Positions 36,605-45,378 of a stretch of 64,000 nucleotides of DNA are shown one piece after another. The notes under the pieces were generated by a model. The model searched no databases. It saw only the letters and a program-made list of their open reading frames with translations, and was not told where the DNA came from. The translations under genes and the position numbers were made by a program. Origin of the DNA: Bog-473 sp963743785 (lineage in GTDB: Bacteria > Actinomycetota > Acidimicrobiia > Acidimicrobiales > RAAP-2); the NCBI GenBank assembly GCA_963743785.1, contig CAVURD010000034.1, positions 248,001-312,000 on the forward strand. Reading direction: 5' to 3'. Numbering within the stretch: position 1 is the stretch's first letter; the number at the start of each line of letters is the position of its first letter.

Positions 36605-38681
36605 ATGGCGCAGGGTGCGTACCGGGTTGGGGTGGACGTGGGCGGCACCTTCACCGACCTCATCTGCATCACCCCCGATGGCCGGGTCATATTGGACAAG
36701 ACCCCCACCACGCCGGCCGACCAATCGGTCGGCGTCCTCACCGGGATCCAACAGCTGGCGGCCAGTTTCGGGATCGAGAGCGCGGCGTTCTGCGCCAGCC
36801 TGGAGGCGTTCGTGCACGGCACGACCACCGCCGACAACACCATGATTGAGATGAGTGGCGCCGCCACCGGATTGTTGGCCACCGAAGGCCACCGCGACGA
36901 GATCGAATTGCGCCGCGACCACAAGGAGAACATCTGGGATCCGGCCTACCCGCCGCCCCACCCGATTGCCCGTCGCCGGGCCCGGATCCCGATTCCCGAG
37001 CGCTGTGACTTCGAAGGCAACGTCGTGCTCGCGCTCGACGAGGTGGCCGTACGGCGGGGCGTGCAGCGCCTCAAGAAGCTGGGTGTCGAGTCGATCGCCG
37101 TCTGCTTCCTCTTCAGCTTCGTCAACTCTGACCACGAACGGCGGGCCCGCGAGCTCATTCTCGAGGAGTTCCCCGAGGTTCGGCACATCTCCCTCTCACA
37201 CGAGGTGCTCCCCCGGGCCCCCGAGTTCGAGCGGACCTCGACCACCCTGGTCAACGCCTACGTGGCCCCGAAGATCTCGGCCTACGTCGATCGCCTGGTC
37301 GAGCAACTGCGGACGTCGGGCTTTGCCGGCCAGGTCGTCCTGATGCAATCGAGCGGTGGCGTGATGCCACCCCAATCGGTCAACAAGCGGGCCGTGTCGC
37401 TGTTGGGGTCGGGGCCCACGGGTGGGGTGATGGCGGCGGCCATCGGCGCCGGTCGCAGTGGGGTACACGATTTCGTGGCGGCCGACATGGGTGGCACGTC
37501 GTACGACGTCTGCCTGGTGCGGGACAGCCAACCGGCCGTGGCCACCGACTGGAACTGGCGACACCGCTACTACGTGAACCTGCCCATGGTGGACATCCAC
37601 TCGGTGGGGGCCGGCGGCGGCTCGATCGCCCGGGTCCGCCAGGGCGCCCTGTTGGTCGGGCCCGACTCGGCCGGCTCATTCCCCGGTCCGGTGTGTTACG
37701 GCCGAGGCGGCGAGCTGGCCACCGTGACCGACAGCGACGCAGTGCTCGGCTATCTCCCGAGCAAGGGGTTCGCCGGTGGTCGCATGGAGCTCGATGTCGA
37801 GGCCGGCGCGGGCTGCCATCGCGCGGGACGTGGGCGAGCCCATGGGGTTGGGCATCGACGACGCGGCCTGGTCGATCCAGCGCATCGTCAATGCCAACAT
37901 GGCCAACGCGGTGCGAAAGGTCCTCTCCCAACACGGGGCCGATCCGCGCACGCTCTCACTCATCGCCTACGGCGGCGGCGGTCCGGTGCACGCCTGGGCC
38001 CAGGCCCGCGAGCTCGGCATCGACCGGGTGCTCGTCCCCAAGGCCTCACCGGCCTTCTCCGCCTTGGGCCTGCTGGTGTCCGACTATGTGGTCGACCTCA
38101 TGCGCGCCTACGTGGTCAAGCTCTCCGACATCGACCTCGGCCGGGTGCGCCAATTGGCGGCCGAACTGCGGGCCGAGGCCCTGGAGGAACTGGCTCCGGC
38201 CAAATTGGGTGAGGGCACGGTGCAGGCGGACCTCTTCGCGCAGATGTGTTATCACGGACAGAACTTCGACATGTCGGTCCCTTTGCCCGAGGGCGAGTCG
38301 CTCTCCGAGGATCACCTCCTCGACCTGGCCGATCGCTTCCATCACCAGCACGAAGCCAGTCGGGGATTCGCCTTCCCGACTCAACAGCCGCTGGTGCGCG
38401 GCATCCGCCTGGTGCACCGGGGTGCCACGCCCAAACCCCCGGTGCTGGCCCAGATGGGTACCGTGACCGACGCCGCGGAGGCCCGTACCGGATCACGTCC
38501 CGTCCACTTCGGGGAAGGGTTTACCGACGCGGCCACCTATGACGGCTCCGTGCTCGGCGCGGGCGCGGTGATCGAGGGTCCGGCCCTCGTCCAGGAACCG
38601 TTCACGGTCGTCGTCCTGGCTCCCGGCGACGTGGCCCGGCTCGACGAGCACGGGAATTACGACATCGCCATCACGCCGTAG
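36605..38681 (+). CDS. hyuA: Hydantoinase/oxoprolinase subunit A-like ATPase (one frameshift)
   Basis: About 690 residues from ATG. It starts YRVGVDVGGTFTDLICITPD, has VHGTTTADNTMIE, LMQSSGGVMPPQSVNKRAV, DFVAADMGGTSYDVCLV, VDIHSVGAGGGSIARV, and in the C-terminal half LIAYGGGGPVHAWAQARELG. HyuA/acetone-carboxylase-beta-like proteins use ATP to activate a cyclic amide or ketone carbonyl, normally with a HyuB subunit. One extra G near 37800 (GAGGCCGGCGCGGGC) breaks the frame, which resumes ARAAIARDVGEPMGLGI. No HyuB gene follows; the next gene is on the other strand. Confidence 0.85.
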
Positions 38682-38700
38682 GGCGGGACTGACCGTCCGG

Positions 38701-39843
38701 CTAACGGGGCAACCGCAGTATCCGCCCGGCAATGATGTCGCGCTGGATCTCCGACGTCCCTCCGGCGATGGAGGCGGCGCGGCTCCAGAGCCACTGACGG
38801 GGCCACGGCCCGGCCAGCGAGGAGGTCGGGTCGCGCCCGGTGACGACCAGGCCGGTCTCCGAGAGCCGCTGGGTCATGGTGGTCCACATCAATTTCACCC
38901 AGCTGGACTCGGGCCCGGGTTCGTCCCCCCGTCCCAGTCGGGTGAGGGTGCGCAGATTGTGGAGGCGCAGGACCTGGAGGTCGATGTACGACTGCGCCAG
39001 CGCGTCGGCCACGACCGGATCCTCGAGCGATCCGTTGGCCCGCGCCTCGTCGTAGAGGCGAGCCAGGTACGTCTCATGCACCACCTGCTCCTTGAAGGGG
39101 AAGTTGGTGCCCCGCTCATGGGCCAGGGTGGACCCGGCCACCGTCCACCCCTGACCTTCTGTGCCCACCACGTGGTCCACGGGAACGAAGACCTCGGTCA
39201 GGAAGACCTCGTTGAACTCGCTGTCGCCCGTCATCTGCACCAGGGGGCGGATCTCAATGCCGGGCGCTTTCATGTCGACGATCAGGGCGGTGATGCCCTG
39301 CTGGCGCACCGGTGCGTCACCGTCGGTCCGGGCGAGGCAGAGTCCCCACGAGGCGAACTGGGCGTAGGACGTCCACACCTTGCGCCCGGTCACCAGGTAC
39401 CCACCCTCGACCGGGACGGCCTTGGTGGCCAGGGAGGCCAGATCGCTGCCGGCGTCGGGCTCACTGAAGAGCTGGCACCAGATCTCCTCGGCCGAGAGGA
39501 TCCGGGGCAGGTGACGCAGGCGCTGGTCCTCGGTGCCGTGGGCCAGCAGGGTTGGCCCCACCAGGTTGATGCCCACCCGGTTCACCGGTTGGGGTGCCTG
39601 GGAGCGGGCGTACTCGGTCTGGTAGAGCGCCACCTGGACCGGGGTGGCGCTCCGGCCCCCGTACGCCGTCGGCCAGTGCACGCCGACCCACCTGGCCGAG
39701 GCCAACCTGGCTTGCCACTGACGGCCCCAGGCCACCTCGTCGGCCACGTCGACGAAGGCCGGCACCGGTTGGAGGTGGGCCGTGAGCCACTGGCGCAGCG
39801 AGCCGGCGAAGGCTTCGTCCTCGGGCTTCAGTGCGAGGTCCAC
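38701..39843 (-). CDS. Acyl-CoA dehydrogenase (FadE26-like, catalytic type)
   Basis: Intact 380 residues from GTG. WCQLFSEPDAGSDLASLATK and YLVTGRKVWTSYAQF are flavin/substrate motifs, WTVAGSTLAHERGTNF follows, and it ends IAGGTSEIQRDIIAGRIL. It dehydrogenates an acyl-CoA at the alpha-beta bond, passing electrons to ETF. It is strongly similar to the gene at 43327-44505 (long shared runs such as GYLVTGRKVWTSYAQFA), so the two are paralogues in opposite orientation. No adjacent second subunit is seen here; the gene at 42097 is the nearest candidate. Confidence 0.92.
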   Translation of the reverse strand: MDLALKPEDEAFAGSLRQWLTAHLQPVPAFVDVADEVAWGRQWQARLASARWVGVHWPTAYGGRSATPVQVALYQTEYARSQAPQPVNRVGINLVGPTLLAHGTEDQRLRHLPRILSAEEIWCQLFSEPDAGSDLASLATKAVPVEGGYLVTGRKVWTSYAQFASWGLCLARTDGDAPVRQQGITALIVDMKAPGIEIRPLVQMTGDSEFNEVFLTEVFVPVDHVVGTEGQGWTVAGSTLAHERGTNFPFKEQVVHETYLARLYDEARANGSLEDPVVADALAQSYIDLQVLRLHNLRTLTRLGRGDEPGPESSWVKLMWTTMTQRLSETGLVVTGRDPTSSLAGPWPRQWLWSRAASIAGGTSEIQRDIIAGRILRLPR

Positions 39844-39900
39844 GACTGCCCACTCTCGTTGCCTGACATCGGTGTCACGTTAGTTGGGGCCGGAAGTAGG

Positions 39901-41436
39901 GTGCCCAGGGTGACGGCCCGACTTCGAGCCACCTGGGTGCCGAATCTGGCCCGTCGGTACCGCCGCCCCCATGGTCCGTGGGACGTCCCCACCCTCGATG
40001 CCCTGATCTCGGCCGGTGGCGGTGAAGTGGTCGACGGGGACGCCCGACTCGGCGCTCGCGCCATGGAGGACCTGGTGTCCCGAGTAGCCGGTGGCCTGCG
40101 GGCCCGCGGGGTCAAGAAGGGTGAGTCGGTCGCCTGGCAGCTGCCCAATTGCCTGGCCGCCGCCGTCCTGACCCGAGCCTGTTGGCGTATCGGGGCCGTG
40201 GCGACACCGGTCCTGCACTCCTTCGGGCCGGCCGACGTCGAGCGGGCGTTGGGCCAGGTCGACCCTGCACTCGTGGTTGACCTCGGCCTCGACGTCATCT
40301 CGGACCCGAACGTGTTGGCCGAGCTATTGGGCCACCAGCCGGTGCCGGTGGGCACGAGTGGGGTCCGCCCATCCGACCTGGCGGTCATCCTCTTCACCTC
40401 GGGTTCCACCGGCACGCCCAAGGCTGTCCTCCACACCCACCGGGGCTTGAGTTGGAAGGCGACGCTGATGGCCGGGGTCCACGGTCTGGGCTCCCCGGAC
40501 GCCGTCCTCATGCCGGCACCGATGGCGCACATTGCCGGGGTGCTCAACGGGATCCTCGTCCCGGGTGCGGCCGGCATGCGGGCCGTGCTGGTGCGCCGAT
40601 TCGACCCGGCCGAGGCATTGCAACTGGTGGCGCGCGAGCGGATCAGCTTTCTGGCCGGCCCACCCACGTTCTTCGTGGCCATGGCCGGAGCCCTGGCGTC
40701 GCCCGAGGCGTCCCGGCTCGACGTCTCGTCCATCCGCCTGGTCTCGAGTGGAGGGGCCTCGGTGACGCCGGCCTTCGTGGAGGAGACGGCCCGGACCTTT
40801 CGCTGCCGCGTCAAGCGGACCTACGGATCCACCGAGGCACCCACGGTGACCACCAGCACCAACGACGACCCCTTCGAGGCGGCCCGGGACACAGACGGAC
40901 GGGCCGTCGGCGAGGTCGAATTGCGGGTGACCGATCCCGGCACCGGCACGGCGGTGGGCACCGGCGAGCGGGGTGAACTGTGGGTGCGCGGGCCCGAGAT
41001 GTTCGCCGGCTACGCCGACGTCCAACAGACGAATGAGGCCATCGCCGCCGGAGGTTGGTTCCGCACCGGTGACCTGGCCACGCTGCATGCCCAGGGGTGG
41101 CTCCGGATCGTCGGTCGTCTCAAGGAGGTCATCATCCGCGGGGGTGAGAACATCTCGGCCTCCGAGGTGGAGGCTGCGCTCGAGGCCCACCCGGCCGTCC
41201 GCCAGGCGGTGGTCGTGGGCTATCCCGATCCCCTCATGGGTGAGCGGGTCGCCGCCTACGTGGTAACGACTGAGCCTTTCGATCTTGCCGCCTGCCGCTC
41301 GTGGTTTGCCGGAAGGGGGATGGCCCGGTTCAAGACGCCCGAGCGGGTCGAACGGCTCGACCACCTGCCCCTCCTCGGCTCGGGCAAGCCCGACCGGGGG
41401 GGCCTGCAACGGCGCGCCGCCGGAACTCCAGCATGA
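39901..41436 (+). CDS. AMP-dependent acyl-CoA synthetase/ligase
   Basis: Intact, about 511 residues. ANL-superfamily motifs are ILFTSGSTGTPKAVLHTHRG (P-loop A3), RTYGSTEAPTVTTS (A5), GWFRTGDLATLHAQGWLRI (A7/A8) and IIRGGENISASEVEAALEAH. The C-terminal lysine loop is LLGSGKPDRGGLQRR. It activates a carboxylic acid to acyl-CoA. GTG 39901 or GTG 39910 are both in frame; neither has a strong ribosome site. It is divergent from the FadE26-like gene. Confidence 0.88.
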   Translation: MPRVTARLRATWVPNLARRYRRPHGPWDVPTLDALISAGGGEVVDGDARLGARAMEDLVSRVAGGLRARGVKKGESVAWQLPNCLAAAVLTRACWRIGAVATPVLHSFGPADVERALGQVDPALVVDLGLDVISDPNVLAELLGHQPVPVGTSGVRPSDLAVILFTSGSTGTPKAVLHTHRGLSWKATLMAGVHGLGSPDAVLMPAPMAHIAGVLNGILVPGAAGMRAVLVRRFDPAEALQLVARERISFLAGPPTFFVAMAGALASPEASRLDVSSIRLVSSGGASVTPAFVEETARTFRCRVKRTYGSTEAPTVTTSTNDDPFEAARDTDGRAVGEVELRVTDPGTGTAVGTGERGELWVRGPEMFAGYADVQQTNEAIAAGGWFRTGDLATLHAQGWLRIVGRLKEVIIRGGENISASEVEAALEAHPAVRQAVVVGYPDPLMGERVAAYVVTTEPFDLAACRSWFAGRGMARFKTPERVERLDHLPLLGSGKPDRGGLQRRAAGTPA

Positions 41437-41483
41437 ACATCACCATGGCCCTGACGCCCGGATCGGCGGGATAACGTTCGCCG

Positions 41484-42092
41484 ATGGCCCGTCGCATCGT
41501 TCCCATCGCCCTGGTGGCCGTGCTGGGTCTCCTGGCCCTGGGCTTCGCCATCTTGGCGCTGACCATGGCGCCCAACAGCGCCGACCTGGCCGTGCACAAC
41601 GGCACGGACGAGACCTTCAGCGCGCATCAATTCTCCATCCAACTGACCGACACCCAGTCGGACGGGCGGGGCACGACCCAGTCCGAGGTGCGAGTCGTCG
41701 ACTTTTCCACTCCGGATCGCCTGGTGGTCTACCGGGCGTCACCGAAGTTGCACCTCCTCGGTTCGCTTCACGGCGGAGCCGTTGCGACAGCGATCAGCCA
41801 GTACGCCGCCATCACCGGCGGCACGTCGGGCTGGACCCGCCACGGCTCACACTTTGATCGGACCGAGACCCTGCAGGCCTACGTGGGCCGCCTCAATCAG
41901 CGAACGGCGGCGACCGGTACCGTGGCCGAGACCGCGGTCGTGCGAGACGGCTACCTCGTCGTCGACATCCTCACGCTTCACGTGAACAGCGCGACGGGAC
42001 CGAACGGTCAGACCGCCGCCGGTGGAACGGCGCAGGAGATATTGCACGTCCTGCGGATCAATGGAGCCAAGGCTCCGGCCGTGACCTCCTAG
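41484..42092 (+). CDS. Hypothetical membrane-anchored protein
   Basis: 202 residues. A single N-terminal hydrophobic segment (VPIALVAVLGLLALGFAILAL, about residues 6-26) reads as a signal anchor, with the remaining domain outside. The rest is beta-rich and polar (RVVDFSTPDRLVVYR, ETAVVRDGYLVVDILTL) without cysteines or recognisable motifs. It follows the acyl-CoA ligase by about 50 bases on the same strand and ends 4 bases from the convergent dehydrogenase. I do not recognise it. Confidence 0.7.
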   Translation: MARRIVPIALVAVLGLLALGFAILALTMAPNSADLAVHNGTDETFSAHQFSIQLTDTQSDGRGTTQSEVRVVDFSTPDRLVVYRASPKLHLLGSLHGGAVATAISQYAAITGGTSGWTRHGSHFDRTETLQAYVGRLNQRTAATGTVAETAVVRDGYLVVDILTLHVNSATGPNGQTAAGGTAQEILHVLRINGAKAPAVTS

Positions 42093-42096
42093 CCCT

Positions 42097-43254
42097 TCAG
42101 CTCATCTCCTGGCCCGTCGCCAGACGCTCCTGGAGCATCGTGGCGATGCGGTCACGGTGAAATGGGGCATCGCCGAAGCTGACCTGGTCGAGCTGGGCCC
42201 GTTTCACGTAGAGGTGCATGTCGTGCTCCCAGGTGAAACCGATGCCCCCGTGCACCTGTAGGCCGGCGGCCATGATCCGCTTGGAGGCATCGGAGCACCA
42301 TGACTTGGCCATACTGGCGGCGAGGGACCGCTCCGGATCGTGGGCGCTCAGGCACCACGCCGCGTAGTAGGCCGTCGAGCGCATGCCTTCGAGATCGACC
42401 AGGGCGTCGGCCAGCATGTGCTTGATCGCCTGGAATGACCCGATCGGCTTGCCGAATTGCACCCGGTCCTTGGCGTAGGCCACCGACATATTCAGGACGT
42501 GCTCGGCGGACCCGAGCATCTCGGCGCTGCAACCCGTGGCCGCCCGGTCGCCCAACAAGGTGGTCGCCTCGGGTCCACCGACGCGCCACGCCGGCGACCC
42601 GGCCAACTCGATCACACCCAATTCGCGGGTGCGGTCCATGGCCGAGAGGGGCGCCGGCTGACCCTCGGCCGCCAGATCGACGGCGTAGGTGGCGTCCGGA
42701 GTCAGCAGCACCGCCACGTCGGCCGAGGGCGCATAGAGGGTCGGCGCCAGCGTCCCCTCGAGTCGGACCCGGTCGCCGTCGTCGGTCACCGTGAGCGCGC
42801 CGGTGGGGTCGAAGGCCAGGCAACCAACGGCGCTACCCTCGGAAAGGGCGCTCCGCCACGCCGCGGTGGCCTCGACGGCCCGCGCTTCGGGCTGGCTGAG
42901 CGCGCCGAGAGCCAAGATGGTGGACAAGAAGGGCGCCGCTACCAGGCGTCGTCCGATCTGCTCGCACAGCACGGCGATCTCGACCATCCCCAGTTCGAGG
43001 CCGCCTTCGCTCTCGGGCAATTCGAGGGCCAGCCAGCCCTGATCGGCCATGGCGGTCCAGGCAGAACGGTCGAAGCCGATGGGCGCGCTGTCGTTGTGGT
43101 CACCCTCGGCCGGGGAGGCGGTCCCGGGCAGCGTGCCGACGACCACGCCGTCGCCGACCCTGGCCCGCAGTGCATCGTGATCGGCGAATCGATCGAGGAG
43201 GTCGCCCGCCGCGTCGCGCAACGCCTCCTGGTCGACTGAGAGGTCGAAGTCCAC
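42097..43254 (-). CDS. Acyl-CoA dehydrogenase (FadE27-like, second-subunit type)
   Basis: Intact, about 385 residues from GTG. Its central region lacks the EPxAGSD motif of the other dehydrogenases and instead has GCLAFDPTGALTVTDDG. The C-terminal half is typical: YAKDRVQFGKPIGSFQAIKH, then LQVHGGIGFTWEHDMHLYVK. This is the pattern of the partner subunit in the alpha2-beta2 steroid-type dehydrogenases of mycobacteria. It is divergent from a FadE26-like gene with 72 bases between, consistent with a heterotetramer. Known-family reasoning; not proven. Confidence 0.88.
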   Translation of the reverse strand: MDFDLSVDQEALRDAAGDLLDRFADHDALRARVGDGVVVGTLPGTASPAEGDHNDSAPIGFDRSAWTAMADQGWLALELPESEGGLELGMVEIAVLCEQIGRRLVAAPFLSTILALGALSQPEARAVEATAAWRSALSEGSAVGCLAFDPTGALTVTDDGDRVRLEGTLAPTLYAPSADVAVLLTPDATYAVDLAAEGQPAPLSAMDRTRELGVIELAGSPAWRVGGPEATTLLGDRAATGCSAEMLGSAEHVLNMSVAYAKDRVQFGKPIGSFQAIKHMLADALVDLEGMRSTAYYAAWCLSAHDPERSLAASMAKSWCSDASKRIMAAGLQVHGGIGFTWEHDMHLYVKRAQLDQVSFGDAPFHRDRIATMLQERLATGQEMS

Positions 43255-43326
43255 GGGGCGGGAGTCTAAGGCGTTCCCTGACACGGGTGTCACCCAATGC
43301 GATGCCTGTGCCATGCTTGGCGCCGC

Positions 43327-44505
43327 ATGAATCTGCGCACCACGGCGGAGCAAGAGATCCTCCGGACGCAATTTCGTTCCTGGTTGCAGCAACACCTGCC
43401 GTGGCCGTACGGCGAGGGATTGCCCCCGCGCTTCGACGACCTGGCCGAGACCGTGGCCTTCGGCCGGCGCTGGCAGGCCGACCTGGCAGCCGATCGATGG
43501 GTGGGGGTGACCTGGCCCACCGACGTCGGGGGACGCGGCCTGGGCCCGCTCGAGAACTACGTCGTCATCGAAGAGCTGGCTCGGGCCCGGGCGCCCGAAC
43601 TGGTCGGCCGGATCGGCGTCAACCTGGTCGGTCCGACCCTGATGGCCCACGGGTCCGACGAACAGCGGGCTCGGTTCCTCTCCCGCATCCTGTCGGCGGA
43701 GGAGCTCTGGTGCCAGCTCTTCAGCGAGCCCGACGCCGGGAGCGATCTGGCCTCGCTCTCTACCAGGGCCGTCCCGGTCGACGGCGGGTACCTGGTCACC
43801 GGGCGCAAGGTGTGGACGTCGTACGCCCAGTTCGCCGATTGGGGCCTGTGCCTGACCCGCTCAGACCCGGCTGCGCCCAAGCGCCAGTTGGGCATCACGG
43901 CCCTCATCGTCGACATGCACGCCGAAGGGGTGGTCGTGCACCCACTCGTGCAGTCGACCGGAGAGGCAGAGTTCAACGAGGTGGAGCTCAACGAGGTCTT
44001 CGTCCCCGCCGCACGACGGGTCGGCGACGAGGGCCGCGGGTGGACGGTGGCCGGGTCCACCTTGGCCCACGAGCGCGGGGTGAACCCCCGCCAACTGGTC
44101 ATCCATTCCCAGTTGATCGAGGAATTGCTCCGCCTGGCCCAGGCCAACGGCAGCTTTGACAACTGGCGACTGCGCCAACAACTGGCGCAGGCCGCCACCG
44201 AGGTCCGCATCTTCCAGCTCCACAACTGGCGCTCCTTGACCCGTCTTTCCAAAGGTGAGGCGCCCGGGCCCGAAGGCAGCGCCCTCAAGCTGTACTGGAG
44301 CGAGATGTCCAAGCGGCTCCATCAGACCGCCATGGACGTCCTGGACGCCCAGGCGCCGCTGTGGCAGGGCGCCCCGGGCAATCCGGCCGACGGGGCCTGG
44401 CAACGCTCCTGGCTGTATTACCAGGCGTCATCCATCTTCGCCGGCAGCAACGAGATCCAGCGCACGGTGGTGGGCGAGCGCGTGCTCGGCCTGCCGCGGG
44501 GCTGA
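43327..44505 (+). CDS. Acyl-CoA dehydrogenase (FadE26-like, catalytic type)
   Basis: Intact 392 residues from ATG. ELWCQLFSEPDAGSDLASLS, GYLVTGRKVWTSYAQFADWG, WTVAGSTLAHERGVNPRQLV and SIFAGSNEIQRTVVGERVLG are the expected motifs. Close paralogue of 38701-39843. First gene of a three-gene plus-strand operon (enoyl-CoA hydratase 24 bases on, then a CoA-transferase), divergent from the FadE27-like gene with which it may form a heterotetramer. Confidence 0.92.
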   Translation: MNLRTTAEQEILRTQFRSWLQQHLPWPYGEGLPPRFDDLAETVAFGRRWQADLAADRWVGVTWPTDVGGRGLGPLENYVVIEELARARAPELVGRIGVNLVGPTLMAHGSDEQRARFLSRILSAEELWCQLFSEPDAGSDLASLSTRAVPVDGGYLVTGRKVWTSYAQFADWGLCLTRSDPAAPKRQLGITALIVDMHAEGVVVHPLVQSTGEAEFNEVELNEVFVPAARRVGDEGRGWTVAGSTLAHERGVNPRQLVIHSQLIEELLRLAQANGSFDNWRLRQQLAQAATEVRIFQLHNWRSLTRLSKGEAPGPEGSALKLYWSEMSKRLHQTAMDVLDAQAPLWQGAPGNPADGAWQRSWLYYQASSIFAGSNEIQRTVVGERVLGLPRG

Positions 44506-44529
44506 TCAGGAAGCGAGAGGATAAGGGAC

Positions 44530-45378
44530 ATGGCACCCAGCAGCTCCAACGTGGTTCTCTACGAGACGGACGGGGCGGTGGCCACCATCACCATGAACCG
44601 ACCCGAGGTAGCCAACGCGCAGGACACCGCGCTGATCGACCAGCTCGATGCGGCCTTTGATCGGGCCGATGCCGACGACGCCATCCGGGTGGTGATCCTG
44701 ACGGGGGCCGGGAAGCACTTCTCCTCGGGGCATGACCTCAAGGCCATCGTCGGCGACGGCGAGAAGGACGAGTGGGTCCAGATGCGCGAGACCCCCGAAG
44801 GCAAGTTCTTCCACGAGAAGACCATGTACTACGACCGCTGTCTGCGCATTCACGACTTCCGCAAACCCACCATCGCCGCGGTCCAGGGGAGTTGCGTCGC
44901 CGCCGGCCTGATGTTGGCGGCCATGTGCGACCTCATCGTCGCCGCCGACGATGCCAAGTTCTCCAATCCGGTGCTGCGTCTCTCCGGCGCCGGCGTCGAG
45001 CTGTTGATCGAACCCTGGGAGCTGGGCATCCGCAAGGCCAAGGAATTCCTCTTCACGGGCGACACCATCGACGCCCAGGAGGCCTGGCGGCTGGGCCTGG
45101 TCAACCGCGTGGTGCCCCGGGCCGAACTCACCGCGAGAACCCGCGAGCTGGCCGACCGAGTCGCTCTCGTCCCCCCGGTGACCGCGCAGACGGTGAAGTC
45201 GACTATCAACCACACGGCCACGCTCATGGGCAAGCAGGACGCGCTCAAGTACCACTTCATGGCTCACCATTGGGTCCACAACACGACCACCGCACTCGAC
45301 GCTCTGGCCGCCCGCCGGGAGAAGGGCTCCATGAAGGAAGTCTTTGCCGAGCGCGACCGCGGCGACAGCGCCACATGA
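44530..45378 (+). CDS. Enoyl-CoA hydratase/isomerase (crotonase) family protein
   Basis: Intact 282 residues. Crotonase features are AVATITMNRPEVANAQD, oxyanion-hole ILTGAGKHFSSGHDLKAI, QGSCVAAGLMLAAMCDLIVA, and the variable active-site stretch VLRLSGAGVELLIEPWELG. A slightly long segment (DGEKDEWVQMRETPEGKFFH) follows the oxyanion-hole strand. It hydrates or isomerises an enoyl-CoA. The stop overlaps the ATG of the CaiB-family gene (ATGA at 45375). Confidence 0.9.
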   Translation: MAPSSSNVVLYETDGAVATITMNRPEVANAQDTALIDQLDAAFDRADADDAIRVVILTGAGKHFSSGHDLKAIVGDGEKDEWVQMRETPEGKFFHEKTMYYDRCLRIHDFRKPTIAAVQGSCVAAGLMLAAMCDLIVAADDAKFSNPVLRLSGAGVELLIEPWELGIRKAKEFLFTGDTIDAQEAWRLGLVNRVVPRAELTARTRELADRVALVPPVTAQTVKSTINHTATLMGKQDALKYHFMAHHWVHNTTTALDALAARREKGSMKEVFAERDRGDSAT

